DNA of 64,000 nt from DATJGR01 sp963787045 (lineage in GTDB: Bacteria > Pseudomonadota > Gammaproteobacteria > Pseudomonadales > Azotimanducaceae): NCBI GenBank assembly GCA_963787045.1, contig CAWBBR010000002.1, positions 434,001 to 498,000 on the forward strand, given 5' to 3'. The position numbers were made by a program, and so were the translations under genes. The notes beneath the pieces are model-generated. The model had not been told where the DNA came from, did not search any database, and saw only the letters and a program-made list of their open reading frames with translations. Positions within the stretch are counted from its first letter, which is position 1, and each line of letters opens with the position of its first letter. Below are positions 44,513 through 54,137 of this stretch, piece by piece.

Positions 44513-46036
44513 ATGTTCACCACTAGCGCCACGCGAGTCTCGCTGTTGCTGATCGTCACGATGTGCTGGGCGGCGTCGGCCGACGCTGCCCGGTCGTTCA
44601 ACGACGTGTTCGGGCCGCGCTACAAACCTGCGCTCGGGACGCAGACGTTACCCGAGCGGCCGCAGCGCGCTCACGATGCTGCGGAGGCGTTGCTGCGCTG
44701 GAACAAGATCGCGGTGGATGCGAGCGGCCTCGATCACACGCCGGTTGCGCCCGGTGAGAGCCGGAAATTCGGCGAGCAGCTCGGACCGGGGCGCTCGAGC
44801 CGGGCGATGGCGATGGTGCACATCGCGATGTTCGACGCGGTCAATGCAATCGTTCCGCGGTACCAGCCCTACTCGCGCATGAAGGCACCGCCGCTGCTCA
44901 CGTCGATGCAGGCGGCCATCGCTCAAGCGGCTCACGATTCGCTGGCGGCGGTATATCCCTCGCAGACGGCACGCTTCGACGACCTGCTCGACGAAGATCT
45001 CGCCGACATTGCTGACGGACGTGCTAAGGCGAACGGCGTCGCATTGGGACGGCAGAGCGCCGCGGCGATGGTCGCGCATCGGGCCGGCGACGGCTGGTCG
45101 GACGTCGATCCGACGATGGGCAGCGAGTACATCCCAGGCGATGCGGCCGGCGTGTGGCGTCAGGACCCCATCGGCAAGTCGCCAATCGCGATGGGTGCAA
45201 CGTGGGGTCAGGTGAAGCCGTTCGTGCTGCTTTCCGGAAAGCAGTTTCGCGCGCCGCCGCCGCCGAAGATGACGAGCGCCGCATACACGAAGGCGTACAA
45301 CGAAGTGAAAGCGTTGGGCGGCGACGATCGCGCCACGCCGACCGTACGCACGCCGGACCAGACGGAAGCGGGCATCTTCTGGGCTTATGACGGCACGCCG
45401 TCGCTGTGCGCGCCGCCGCGACTCTACAACCAGATCGCGGTGCTCATCGCGGAACAGATGGGCACGACAGACCGGGTCGTCGAACTCGCGCGGTTGCTCG
45501 CGCTGGTCAATATGGCGATGGCGGACTCGGGCATCGCGATCTGGGAGTCGAAGTTCTTCTACGACTTCTGGCGACCGGTCACCGGCATCCGCGAGTCGGA
45601 CGAGGGCACCGGACCGAGTCTCACCGGCGACGGCAATCCCGGCACGGTTGGCGATCCGACGTTCACGCCGCTCGGCGCACCGGCGAGCAATCTGCAAGGA
45701 CCGAACTTCACACCGCCGTTTCCGTCGTATCCCTCCGGCCACGCCGGCTTCGGTGGAGCACTGTTCGAGACCCTTCGCAAGTTCTACGGCACCGACGCCA
45801 TCGCGTTCACGTTCGTCTCGGACGAATTCAACGGCGTGACGAAGGACAATGCCGGCAATACGCGCCCGTTGCTGCCGCGCACCTTTACGACGTTGTCGGA
45901 GGCGGAGGAGGAGAACGGCCAGAGTCGCATCTATCTGGGAATCCACTGGACGTTCGACAAGACGGAAGGGATTGCGCAAGGGCGCCGGGTAGCGGACTAC
46001 GTGATCACGCACGCGTTCCTGCCGTTGCGACGCTGA
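44513..46036 (+). CDS. vanadium-dependent haloperoxidase/PAP2 superfamily
   Basis: A 507-residue exported protein (signal LLLIVTMCWAASADA). It keeps the vanadate-binding residues of vanadium haloperoxidases with their spacing: K347 and R354 in KFFYDFWRPVTGIR, S408-G409-H410 in YPSGHAGFGG, and R472 with H478 in RIYLGIHW. Such enzymes oxidise halides with hydrogen peroxide; acid phosphatases share the site, so the activity is inferred. ATG 44513 follows GAGGGAGAGC. The dihaem cytochrome lies directly upstream. Confidence 0.88.
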   Translation: MFTTSATRVSLLLIVTMCWAASADAARSFNDVFGPRYKPALGTQTLPERPQRAHDAAEALLRWNKIAVDASGLDHTPVAPGESRKFGEQLGPGRSSRAMAMVHIAMFDAVNAIVPRYQPYSRMKAPPLLTSMQAAIAQAAHDSLAAVYPSQTARFDDLLDEDLADIADGRAKANGVALGRQSAAAMVAHRAGDGWSDVDPTMGSEYIPGDAAGVWRQDPIGKSPIAMGATWGQVKPFVLLSGKQFRAPPPPKMTSAAYTKAYNEVKALGGDDRATPTVRTPDQTEAGIFWAYDGTPSLCAPPRLYNQIAVLIAEQMGTTDRVVELARLLALVNMAMADSGIAIWESKFFYDFWRPVTGIRESDEGTGPSLTGDGNPGTVGDPTFTPLGAPASNLQGPNFTPPFPSYPSGHAGFGGALFETLRKFYGTDAIAFTFVSDEFNGVTKDNAGNTRPLLPRTFTTLSEAEEENGQSRIYLGIHWTFDKTEGIAQGRRVADYVITHAFLPLRR

Positions 46037-46127
46037 TCGTTCCCGTTCCGAGGCCGGTGCAGACATGGACTGCGCCGGCCGAAAGTCGTACGGTTCCGTC
46101 CCTCCCAGTCAACTCGGAACTCAAACC

Positions 46128-46736
46128 ATGAAACTGTATTACGCCCCCGGTGCCTGTTCGCTGTCGCCGCACATCGTCGCGCGGGAAGCCGGCATCGCGA
46201 TCGAGCTGGAAAAAGTTGATCTCGGGCAACACAAAACTGCGTCCGGTGAAGACTTCATGACGGTCAACCCGAAAGGCTATGTGCCGGCATTGCGGCTCGA
46301 CGACGGCAGCGTGCTCACGGAGGGTCCCGCGATCGTTCAATACCTTGCCGACCAGAAACCGGCGACCAAACTCGCGCCGGCCGCGGGGACGATCGACCGC
46401 TACCGCCTGCAGGAGTGGCTGACCTTCATCGGCACTGAACTGCACAAGAATTTCGGTCCGTTGTTCAACAAGGCAACGCCGGATGCGGTGAAGGATGCGG
46501 CCAAGACCAACATCACGAAGCGGCTCGCGTATCTCGACGGCCAGCTCGCGAAGAAACAGTTTCTGTTGGGAGACACGTTCACTGCGGCCGATGCCTACGC
46601 ATTCACGATCCTCAACTGGACGAATTTCGTCGGTATGGATCTGAAGGCGTATCCGAACGTGGCCGCGTATTCCGCGCGCATCGCAGCGCGTCCGAAGGTA
46701 CAGGAAGCACTTCGCGCCGAAGGGTTGATGAAGTAA
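46128..46736 (+). CDS. glutathione S-transferase (beta class-like)
   Basis: A 202-residue GST very like bacterial GstA: MKLYYAPGACSLSPHIVARE with the beta-class cysteine (C10), NPKGYVPALRLDDGSVLTEG, AIVQYLAD and the C-terminal GDTFTAADAYAFTIL. Detoxifies electrophiles with glutathione. Starts 91 bases after the haloperoxidase gene. Confidence 0.92.
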   Translation: MKLYYAPGACSLSPHIVAREAGIAIELEKVDLGQHKTASGEDFMTVNPKGYVPALRLDDGSVLTEGPAIVQYLADQKPATKLAPAAGTIDRYRLQEWLTFIGTELHKNFGPLFNKATPDAVKDAAKTNITKRLAYLDGQLAKKQFLLGDTFTAADAYAFTILNWTNFVGMDLKAYPNVAAYSARIAARPKVQEALRAEGLMK

Positions 46737-46751
46737 CGCTGTCGACGATCC

Positions 46752-46777
46752 CCCGCGGCCGTACAACGGGCCGCGGG
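46752..46777 (+). other. GC-rich hairpin before the MFS gene
   Basis: CCCGCGGCC-GTACAACG-GGCCGCGGG: a 9-bp perfect stem with an 8-base loop between the GST stop (46736) and the MFS GTG start (46786). No T-run follows, so it is not a standard intrinsic terminator. The start's ribosome-binding site (GGGAGA) overlaps its last bases. Confidence 0.5.
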
Positions 46778-46785
46778 AGAACACG

Positions 46786-48012
46786 GTGAGCCGCCCGCAA
46801 TTCCGCGACGCCGCGGAACTGTTGCGTGACCGCGACTTCGCGAAGTTGTTCAGCGCACACCTGGTCGCGTGGTTCGGCACGTCGATGGCGCCGATCGCGA
46901 TGGCGTTCGGCGTGCTGCACGTGACCGGTTCGGCGCGCGACACGGGCGTGGTGGTTGCGTGCCAGACGGCGGCGCAGCTCGTCGTGCTGCTGTTCGGTGG
47001 CGTCGTGGCCGACCGCATGTCGCGGCGCCGCGTGATGGTGTCGGCCGATCTGCTCGCGATGAGCAGTCAGGCGACGATGGCGATCGCATTCGTGACCGAG
47101 CACGCGCACGTGCCGCTGATGATGGTGCTGATGGCGTGCAACGGCGTGGCGCTGGCGTTTCACCAGCCCGCGCTGATGGGTTTCATCCCGCAGGTCGTCA
47201 AACCCGAGAAACTGCAATCCGCGAATGCGCTGCTCGGCACCGCGCGCAGCGGCGCCTATGCGCTCGGCGCGGCGTGCGCCGGTGTGTTGGTGGCCTTGGT
47301 CGGCAGCGGGCCGACGATCGCGATCGACGCCGCGGGTTTCGGTATCGCGGCGGTGTTGGTGTCGCGAATCCTGGCAATGCCCGCATCGCCCGCGCGCGGT
47401 ACAACGGTGCTTCACGACCTGAAATCGGGCTGGAGCGAATTCGTCTCGCATCGCTGGTTATGGGTGATCGTGCTGCAGTTTTCGCTCGTGGTCGCGGCCG
47501 GGCAGAGCATCTACGGACTGATCGGACCGATGGTGGCGAAACAGTCGATGGGCGGACCGGCGGACTGGGGTTTCATCAGCGCGGCATTCGGCATCGGCAC
47601 GTTGTGCGGCGGCTTCGTCGCGATGCGGTTGAATATCGTACGACCGATGCGCGCGGCAACCCTGTGCGTGTTCGCGTTCGCGGCGCCTGCGTTGCTGCTC
47701 GCGACCACGACGAAGGTGTGGTTGGTCGCGCTCGGCACCTTCGCGCACGGCGTGTGCGGTCAGAACTTCGGCGTGCTGTGGATGACGACGCTGCAGCGGA
47801 AGATCCCGCCGAACATGCTGTCGCGCGTCAGCGCCTATGACGCGCTCGGTTCGTTCGCGCTCGCTCCGCTCGGGATCGTCGCGGCCGGCGTAGCGGTGGA
47901 AGCGTTCGGCACCCAGATCACCGCGTGGATCGCCGTCGCGATGGTGGTGATCCCGACGTCTCTGACGTTGCTGGTACGCGACGTACGGCAGATGCGGCTG
48001 GATTCGAGACTA
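46786..48012 (+). CDS. MFS transporter, C-terminus uncertain
   Basis: A 12-helix major facilitator of the MFS_3/enterobactin-exporter-like group: AHLVAWFGTSMAPIAMAFGV, GGVVADRMSRRRVMVSADL (motif A) and SANALLGTARSGAYALGAAC. The normal end of such a protein is near residue 405 (48,000), but the frame has no stop there and stays open to 49,188, reading antisense through the next gene. A TAG one base out of frame at 48,010 suggests a one-base shift just upstream. The GTG start at 46786 follows a hairpin. Confidence 0.8.
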
Positions 48013-48795
48013 GGACTGCGGCTTGGCGGCGTCCATGACGCGTTGCAGGCGCCGCATGCCGTTCAACCAGCGCTCGAGGTCCGCGTTCTTGTTGTTCATC
48101 CACTTCTGCGCAATCGGATCGGTGAGGATCAGAAAGCGCTCGGCGTGGATCGCGTCGACGACCATGTTCGCGACGTCGGCCGGCTCCTTGATCGGACCCA
48201 GCGCGTCGCGTGCGATGCCGCCTTCGGCGTTGCCGAGCATCGGCGTGCGAACGCCGAGCGGGGCCAGCAGCGACACGCGAATGCCCTTGTCGTGATACGT
48301 GATCGACAGCCACTCGGCGAGGCCGACCACCGCGTGCTTCGTCACCGCATACGTCAGGTTGCCGTGCGTGGTGAGAATGCCGGCCATCGACGCGGTATGC
48401 AGCAGATAGCCTTCGCCGCGCTCGAGCATGCCGGGCAGCACCGCGCGAATGGCGTAGACGTGGCTCATCAGATTGATCTGCCACTGATCGTTCCACACGT
48501 CGATCGGCGTGGTCAGCGGCGGACCGCCCGTTGCAACGCCCGCGTTGTTGAAGAACACGTCGATCGGGCCGAGCTCCCGTTGCGCCTGCGCCACCAGTGC
48601 GTTCACGTCCGCTTCGTGGGCGATGTTGCACGGAATGGCAAGCCCGCCGACTTCCTTCGCCACGGCGCGGGCGCCGCTCGCGTTCACGTCGACGACTACG
48701 ACTTTCGCGCCTTTCGCGGCGAACGCGCGCGCGCATGCGGCGCCGATGCCGCTCGCTGCGCCGGTGATGACGGCGACTCGATTTGCGAGATCCAT
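48010..48795 (-). CDS. short-chain dehydrogenase/reductase
   Basis: A 261-residue classical SDR: TGAASGIG near residue 12, VDVNAS at the end of beta 2 (NAD preference), NNAGVATGG, and a Y-x-x-x-K in TYAVTKHAVV. Substrate unknown. Stop abuts the MFS gene; upstream neighbours on the same strand are the two phytanoyl-CoA dioxygenase relatives, 27 bases away. Confidence 0.9.
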   Translation of the reverse strand: MDLANRVAVITGAASGIGAACARAFAAKGAKVVVVDVNASGARAVAKEVGGLAIPCNIAHEADVNALVAQAQRELGPIDVFFNNAGVATGGPPLTTPIDVWNDQWQINLMSHVYAIRAVLPGMLERGEGYLLHTASMAGILTTHGNLTYAVTKHAVVGLAEWLSITYHDKGIRVSLLAPLGVRTPMLGNAEGGIARDALGPIKEPADVANMVVDAIHAERFLILTDPIAQKWMNNKNADLERWLNGMRRLQRVMDAAKPQS

Positions 48796-48822
48796 GGCTG
48801 TTCTTCCGTTGTGTGGCGGTTC

Positions 48823-49656
48823 TCAGCTCGACGCGGCTGGAAGGCCCTTCGCCATCGCCTTGCGGCCTTCGATGACCCACGGTCGATCTGCCGGAACCTC
48901 CAGCATGATCGGCGCCGACTGGTACTCGTTCGCCCACGCGCGTCGCGCCTTACCGGTCGTGTTGGGGCCGGCGTAGTGCAGCGTGCGCGGATGATGGAAG
49001 CTCATGCCGCCCGCGGGCAACGGCACCGGCACCGCGCTCGACGTGTCGAGGTCGTCGACCAGTTCCAGCACGGCAATCGCGGGATCGTCGTTCATGTGGC
49101 GATGGCGCAGGATCGGCTTCAGGTGCGAACCGGGCAGGAACCACATGCAACCGTTCTCCGGATACACGTCGTCGAGCGGCAGCCATGAACCGACCGCGTA
49201 GTACGACAGCTCCGGTCCCCAGTACGCTTCGTCCTGATGCCACGGCGTCGCGGCGCCGTGCTTCGCCGGCTTGTGGACGATGTGGCCCCAGCTCTCGATC
49301 TTGCTCGCCGGCAGCTGCAGCAACCGTTGCGCGATGCGCTGCGCGTTGCGCCACAGCGCGGTCTGCTGAATCGCCGGCACGCGCTGTTCCGGAAACAGCA
49401 GTTGACCGAGGATCGGTGCGTCGCGCACGCCGTACGGTCGCACCGCGTCGTAATAGGTATCGGGAAAGCCCGACATCGGCCGCGCCAGCAGCTCGTCGTA
49501 CACGTCGCTGAACCACTCGAGCTCTTCGTCGGTGGTGACGCGGCCGAGTGCGAGATAACCGTTGTCGGCGAAGAACTGCGCCTGTGTCGCGTCGATGTCG
49601 ACCTCGAAGTCGGTCTTCGGCGGCGGCGCGAACGGCTCGTTCATCAGAGCGCTCAT
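48823..49656 (-). CDS. phytanoyl-CoA dioxygenase-family protein
   Basis: A 277-residue Fe(II)/2-oxoglutarate oxygenase of the PhyH family. Iron ligands H-x-D in TPWHQDEAYW and the distal histidine in SFHHPRTLHYAGPNTTGKAR, whose arginine binds 2-oxoglutarate; DNGYLALGRVTTDEELEWF opens the fold. Substrate unknown. ATG 49656 follows AGGAGGAGTC. Confidence 0.9.
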   Translation of the reverse strand: MSALMNEPFAPPPKTDFEVDIDATQAQFFADNGYLALGRVTTDEELEWFSDVYDELLARPMSGFPDTYYDAVRPYGVRDAPILGQLLFPEQRVPAIQQTALWRNAQRIAQRLLQLPASKIESWGHIVHKPAKHGAATPWHQDEAYWGPELSYYAVGSWLPLDDVYPENGCMWFLPGSHLKPILRHRHMNDDPAIAVLELVDDLDTSSAVPVPLPAGGMSFHHPRTLHYAGPNTTGKARRAWANEYQSAPIMLEVPADRPWVIEGRKAMAKGLPAASS

Positions 49657-49734
49657 CGACGACTCCTCCTATTGGGAACCGGCTTTTGCCTCGCGCTGCC
49701 GCCTTCTCGCGCCGGCGGGCTTCTGCATCGGCGA

Positions 49735-50519
49735 TCATCTTTTCGACCATCGCGGGACATCCGGCGGCTGATAGCTGAACAGCAGCGCGCGCCGCTCGAG
49801 CTGGGATCGATTCTGTTCCGAGCTGTGCACGAGCAAAGACCCGAACATCACCATGGAACCCGCTTTCAGCGGCAGCGGTTGCATCACGACGTCGGCATAG
49901 GCCGATTGGTCGATTTCGTTGGCGCCGAACTCGTCGGAATCGGTCCGATTGCGCCACCGTCCCAGATGGTGACTGCCCGGGGCAACGCGCAGACAGCCGT
50001 TTTCGACCGTGGCGTCGTCGAGGAACAGCATCGCCGTTGCCACGCGTCCGGATCTTTCGCCTCGCCGATCCAGTACGGATAGTCCTGGTGCATCGGATTG
50101 ACGCCGCCGATACCGGGGCGCTTCAGGTTGAGTTTTTCGGTGAACAGGCTCGGGTGCGCGTCGCCGACGAAATCGCACATCGGTTCGACGAAGCGGGCGT
50201 CGAGCGCCCACGCTTTCAATACGGGATCGAGGTGGGCGAACGGTTCGAGGCCGTGGACGATGTCGGTGTCGCCCTCCCACTTGATCATGATCTGGTGCTC
50301 GTTGTTCGGTTCGAACGTGTAGCTGCCGATGTGATAGCGGCGGCGACGGCGTTCCTGAACGAAGCGGGCCACCAGGGCTTCGCACGCGGCCGTGATGTCG
50401 GCGACTTCCTTTGGCGAGAACACGTTCTCGCGCACCACGTAGCCGTTCTGTTCGAGGCACGCCAACTCGTCGGCCGTCAGGCGGCCGCTCGCAACGCCGT
50501 CTCTTGCAGGATTGATCAC
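49735..50519 (-). CDS. second phytanoyl-CoA dioxygenase-family protein, one frameshift
   Basis: About 261 residues; LEQNGYVVRENVFSPKEVAD opens the fold, PMHQDYPYW carries the iron-binding H-x-D, and ATVENGCLRVAPGSHHLGRW and GSLLVHSSEQNRSQLERRAL carry the rest of the site. A one-base shift near 50,040 joins the halves. A further shift could extend the end to a TAG at 49,669 (RREKAAARGK tail). It precedes the other PhyH gene on the same strand, so the pair may act on one substrate. Confidence 0.8.
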
Positions 50520-50635
50520 GCTGTTACCCCTCCGGATTCCCTCGCCGAACCAATGTAGCCGGACGCCCGAACCGATGGAAGCCGGCCAGGCCCTATGGAA
50601 CCATCAGCGCGGGGTGGCAAGGTGAGAACGAATCG

Positions 50636-51334
50636 ATGGTCTCCAAAACGCGGATGCTCGACCTGGTAAAGGCGTTCGAGTGGAAGGCCGTTCAGGCGGG
50701 ATTGGCGGAGAGCCCGGATCTGATCGGGTTTCGCGACGAGCGGGGCCGCAACTGGTTGCACGTCTGCTGCGGCGTGGACGTCACGAAGCGCAAACCGAAG
50801 ATTGCGGACAGCGTGAAGACCGCGGAGGTGTTGCTGAAGCTCGGTTTCGACGTCAGCAAACCGGCGTTTACCGAAGGCGGGTTCTTCGAAGCCACGCCGC
50901 TCTGGTATGCGATCGGCCGCGGTCGCAACCACGAACTTGCGCGATTTCTGCTGAAGCGCGGTTCCAATCCGAACAACTGTCTGTGGGCGGCGTCGTTCAA
51001 CCACGACCTCGAGGCGATTCGCCTGTTGATACGCGGCGGCGCCGTCGTCGATCAGGACGGCCCGGAAACGCCGTTCCTCGGCGCGGTCAAATGGAGCCTG
51101 TTCGACGCCGCGGAAGAACTGCTGAAACACGGTGCCGACGCGAACTGGCAGGACGCGAAGAAGATGACCGCGCTGCACTACATGCTGAAGAAGGGCAGCG
51201 ACAAGAAGCACGTCGCGATGGTGATTTCGTACGGTGCGCGCGGCGACATCCGGAACAAAGACGGCGTAACGGCCGCCGAGATCATGATGCGGAAGAAAGA
51301 CCCGGCGTTTCGCGCCATGGCGGAGAAGTTGTAG
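50636..51334 (+). CDS. ankyrin-repeat protein
   Basis: A 232-residue soluble protein with about five ankyrin repeats: GRNWLHVCC, TPLWYAIGRGRNHELARFLL, GSNPNNCLWAASFNHDLEAI, AVKWSLFDAAEELLKHGADA and MTALHYMLKKGSDKKHVAMV. Ankyrin repeats bind proteins; the partner is unknown. Divergent from the dioxygenase genes. Confidence 0.88.
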   Translation: MVSKTRMLDLVKAFEWKAVQAGLAESPDLIGFRDERGRNWLHVCCGVDVTKRKPKIADSVKTAEVLLKLGFDVSKPAFTEGGFFEATPLWYAIGRGRNHELARFLLKRGSNPNNCLWAASFNHDLEAIRLLIRGGAVVDQDGPETPFLGAVKWSLFDAAEELLKHGADANWQDAKKMTALHYMLKKGSDKKHVAMVISYGARGDIRNKDGVTAAEIMMRKKDPAFRAMAEKL

Positions 51335-51357
51335 CGCTGACGGCGAGACGTCGCGAC

Positions 51358-52306
51358 TCAGAATGCGGCTTCGTACTCGCGTCGCATGCGCGCCAACAGC
51401 TCCACTGCGCCGGCGTTCGCGAGCTTCGGCGCGAATGAACCTGCGGTGGGAGAGGCGAGCCGCTGCATGCGCAGCACGTCGGTGTGCGCGAACTCCGGCA
51501 GCAGCGCGCAGAAGAAGTATCCCTGCTTCCGCAGTTCCTCTACCGCAAGAGCTATCCCGGATCGTCGAGGCACAGATCGACGTGGCTCACGGCGGCACCG
51601 TGCGTTCGACGCAGCGGCGATGGCGCGCGCGAAGTCGGTGCCGATGACGGCAACGTGCACGTGCTGCAAGCCGCGCCGTTTGTTGAAGGACGCGGTCGCG
51701 ATCGTGGTTCGCGACACAGTGGAGTCGTTGGCAATCTGCAAGCGACCGGTCGAGCGATGCCGCGCCGTAGAGCTGCTGGGCGATGTCGAGATACCGCGGT
51801 GCGATCCACAGCGTGCGCTGCGGCGCCGCCGCGAACGGTTGGTACACCACGGTCGCGGCGATGCGGCCCTCGCCCTGATCGATCTCGCGGTAGTCGGTCT
51901 CCGCCGGAATGTAGTCGAGCATCACGCCGGTTTCGAAGCCGCCGCGAACCGACGCTTTCTGCATGATCTCGTGCGCGGCGGTCGGATAGTGCACGTACGC
52001 GACGTAGCCGGCTTCCACGCACAGTCGGTTCAGCAGCGCGGCGAGCTGCCCTAACAGACCCTGGCCGCGACACGCCGGATCGACGACGGTGTTACCGGCT
52101 TCGATCGCGTTAGCGCTCGCGTGCCGGACGGTTAGCCCGGTATGCCCGACCAGCGTGCCGTCGTCGGCGATGGCGACGGCCGAACGCAACGAACCCATCT
52201 CGATGCGCTGCGTCAGGCGAGGCACGTCGTAGAAGTCGTCGTTCGGATAGGTTTCGCCGTAGCAGCGCCGAAAACACGCTGCCAACGCGGCGGCGTCGGT
52301 GGCCAC
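51358..52306 (-). CDS. GNAT-family acetyltransferase-like protein, two frameshifts
   Basis: About 316 codons. The first half is intact: CFRRCYGETYPNDDFYDV, then acetyl-CoA motif A NTVVDPACRGQGLLGQLAAL. The second half (LHVAVIGTDFARAIAAASNA-like text and KQGYFFCALLPEFAHTDVLR) is in other frames after shifts near 51,720 and 51,570. A similar two-domain layout occurs in uncharacterised acyltransferases. Start GTG/ATG position near 52306 is uncertain; the ABC gene upstream ends 13 bases before. Confidence 0.62.
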
Positions 52307-52319
52307 GAGTTTGCGGATC

Positions 52320-54137
52320 TCAGCGATACGCCGCCGCCTGGATGCCGTACAGCTCGGCGTACTGGCCGCCCTTCGCCATCAGCGCCTCGTGCGTACCGAT
52401 CTCGACCAGCTTGCGAGCCGTCGAGCACGACGATCAGGTCGGCCATCCGCACCGTGCTGAAGCGATGCGACACGAGAATGGTGATGCGGCCGTCCGGCGT
52501 GCTGGCGCGCCCGGCGGCCGAGCCGCCGCGCGCCGCTTCGGCGTAGCGTTCGAACAGCGCATGCTCCGTCTCGGCGTCGAGCGCCGCGGTCGGTTCGTCG
52601 AGCACCAACAACAGCGGCCGGTCGCGCATGAAGCCGCGCGCGAGCGCGAGCTTCTGCCATTGCCCGAAGCTGACCTCGACGCCGCCCGGCCACGTCGGGC
52701 CGAGCTGCGTCTCGAGCCCTTCGATCAGCCGTTCGACCACGTCGGCCGCGCCGGCCCGATCGACCGCCACCGACTACGGCCGGCTGATCGTCGAGCCGCG
52801 GCACATCGCCGACGCCGACGGTATGGCGCGCCTGAAACTCGAAGCGGAAGAAATCCTGGAACGCGCCGGCGAGGCGCTCGCGCCAGTCGTCGGCGGGAAT
52901 GCGCGCCAGATCCACGCCGTCGATCAGGATGCGGCCTTGCGTCGGCTGATACAGGCGACACAGCAGTTTCACCAGCGTGCTCTTGCCGGCGCCGTTCTCG
53001 CCGACGATCGCAACGACGGTGCCGGGGTGCAGCTCGAAGTTGACGTCGTCGAGCACTTTGCGAGTGGTGCCCGGATACGCGAACGACACGTGGTCGAAAC
53101 GAATGCCGCTGCTCAGCCGTTCCGGCACCGCGCGCGTCGGCGTTCTCGCGCGAGCGACGCGGCGTAGTCTTCGAGCCACGCGAGCCGGCGCGAACCGTCC
53201 AGCCAGATGCCGCGCAGGAATCCGATCTCGCCGACGGTCGCCCCGATGTAGGCCGACAGCCGCGAGCCCGCCGCCAGCACCAGCAACACCTGACCCGCCG
53301 TGCCGCCGAGCACCCGACGACACGAATACCACCGCGCCGATGTAGCCGGCGCCGAAGACCGCCCAGCCGAGCGAGTGCCACAGCGCGCTGCCGGTCCGTG
53401 CGGAGGCGACCGGCCCGTACCACCGCACCCACGCGTCGCGTCGCTGCTCGACCAGCCGTTCGCCGATGCGGGTGACGCGCACTTCTTTGCCGGGCGGCGG
53501 CCGTCGTGGCGGTATTGAACAGGTGGCGTGCTAACCGATTCGCAGAGGCGCCTCGTTCCTCCGCGGCCCGTTCGACCGCCGGACGCCAGGTGGACGTGAA
53601 CACCGTCGGCAGCGCGAACACCACCAGCAGCGCCAGCGCCGGGTGGATCGACATCAGCAGCACGATGGTGACGCCGAGCCGCAGGATCCAGCCGCACGTC
53701 GAGAACAGCGACATGTACATGTGGTCGAGCACGAACACCTGGTCGCGCAGCACCGCGAGCCGGTCGAGGATAGTCCGGGCGTTCGTGGTGCGCGATCGAT
53801 CGCACCGACGCCTGCAGCTTCGCCACGTGCGACTCGAGCGCGATCGTCACGCGATCGCGGAAGCGCCGCTGCGTGCGGTCGCTGATCACGCGCAGGAACC
53901 AGGTGGCCACCGCGCACGTCGCAAGGCCCAGCACGCGCCGATCACGAGTTTGTCGTTATGCGCCGTTACGCCGTCGGCGAGAAACATGAACAGCAGCGCG
54001 ATCAGCGCATCGGGCAGCGCCGCGAGCAGCGACAGCGAAAACGAAATCGTCAGCAGCCGCGGCTCGGCCTGATAGCCGCGCTTCAGCGCGCGCCACATCG
54101 CCGGCAGGGCAGGCGGCAGATCGTCAACCGAGGACAT
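52320..54137 (-). pseudogene. ABC exporter, permease-ATPase fusion, frameshifted (second gene)
   Basis: About 605 codons: six-helix membrane part (LLTISFSLSLLAALPDALIA at the start, LRLGVTIVLLMSIHPALALL) and a C-terminal ATPase with Walker A IVGENGAGKSTLVKLLCRLY, signature FGQWQKLALARGFM (the usual S-G-G-Q reads S-F-G-Q here) and Walker B PLLLVLDEPTAALDAETEHA. Exporter type; substrate unknown. At least six frameshifts. Its ATG overlaps the end of the preceding ABC gene by 14 bases. Confidence 0.82.

Noticed and set aside
44648..46066. Open frame of 472 codons on the minus strand
   Set aside because: Antisense to the vanadium haloperoxidase, whose active site is fully conserved on the plus strand.
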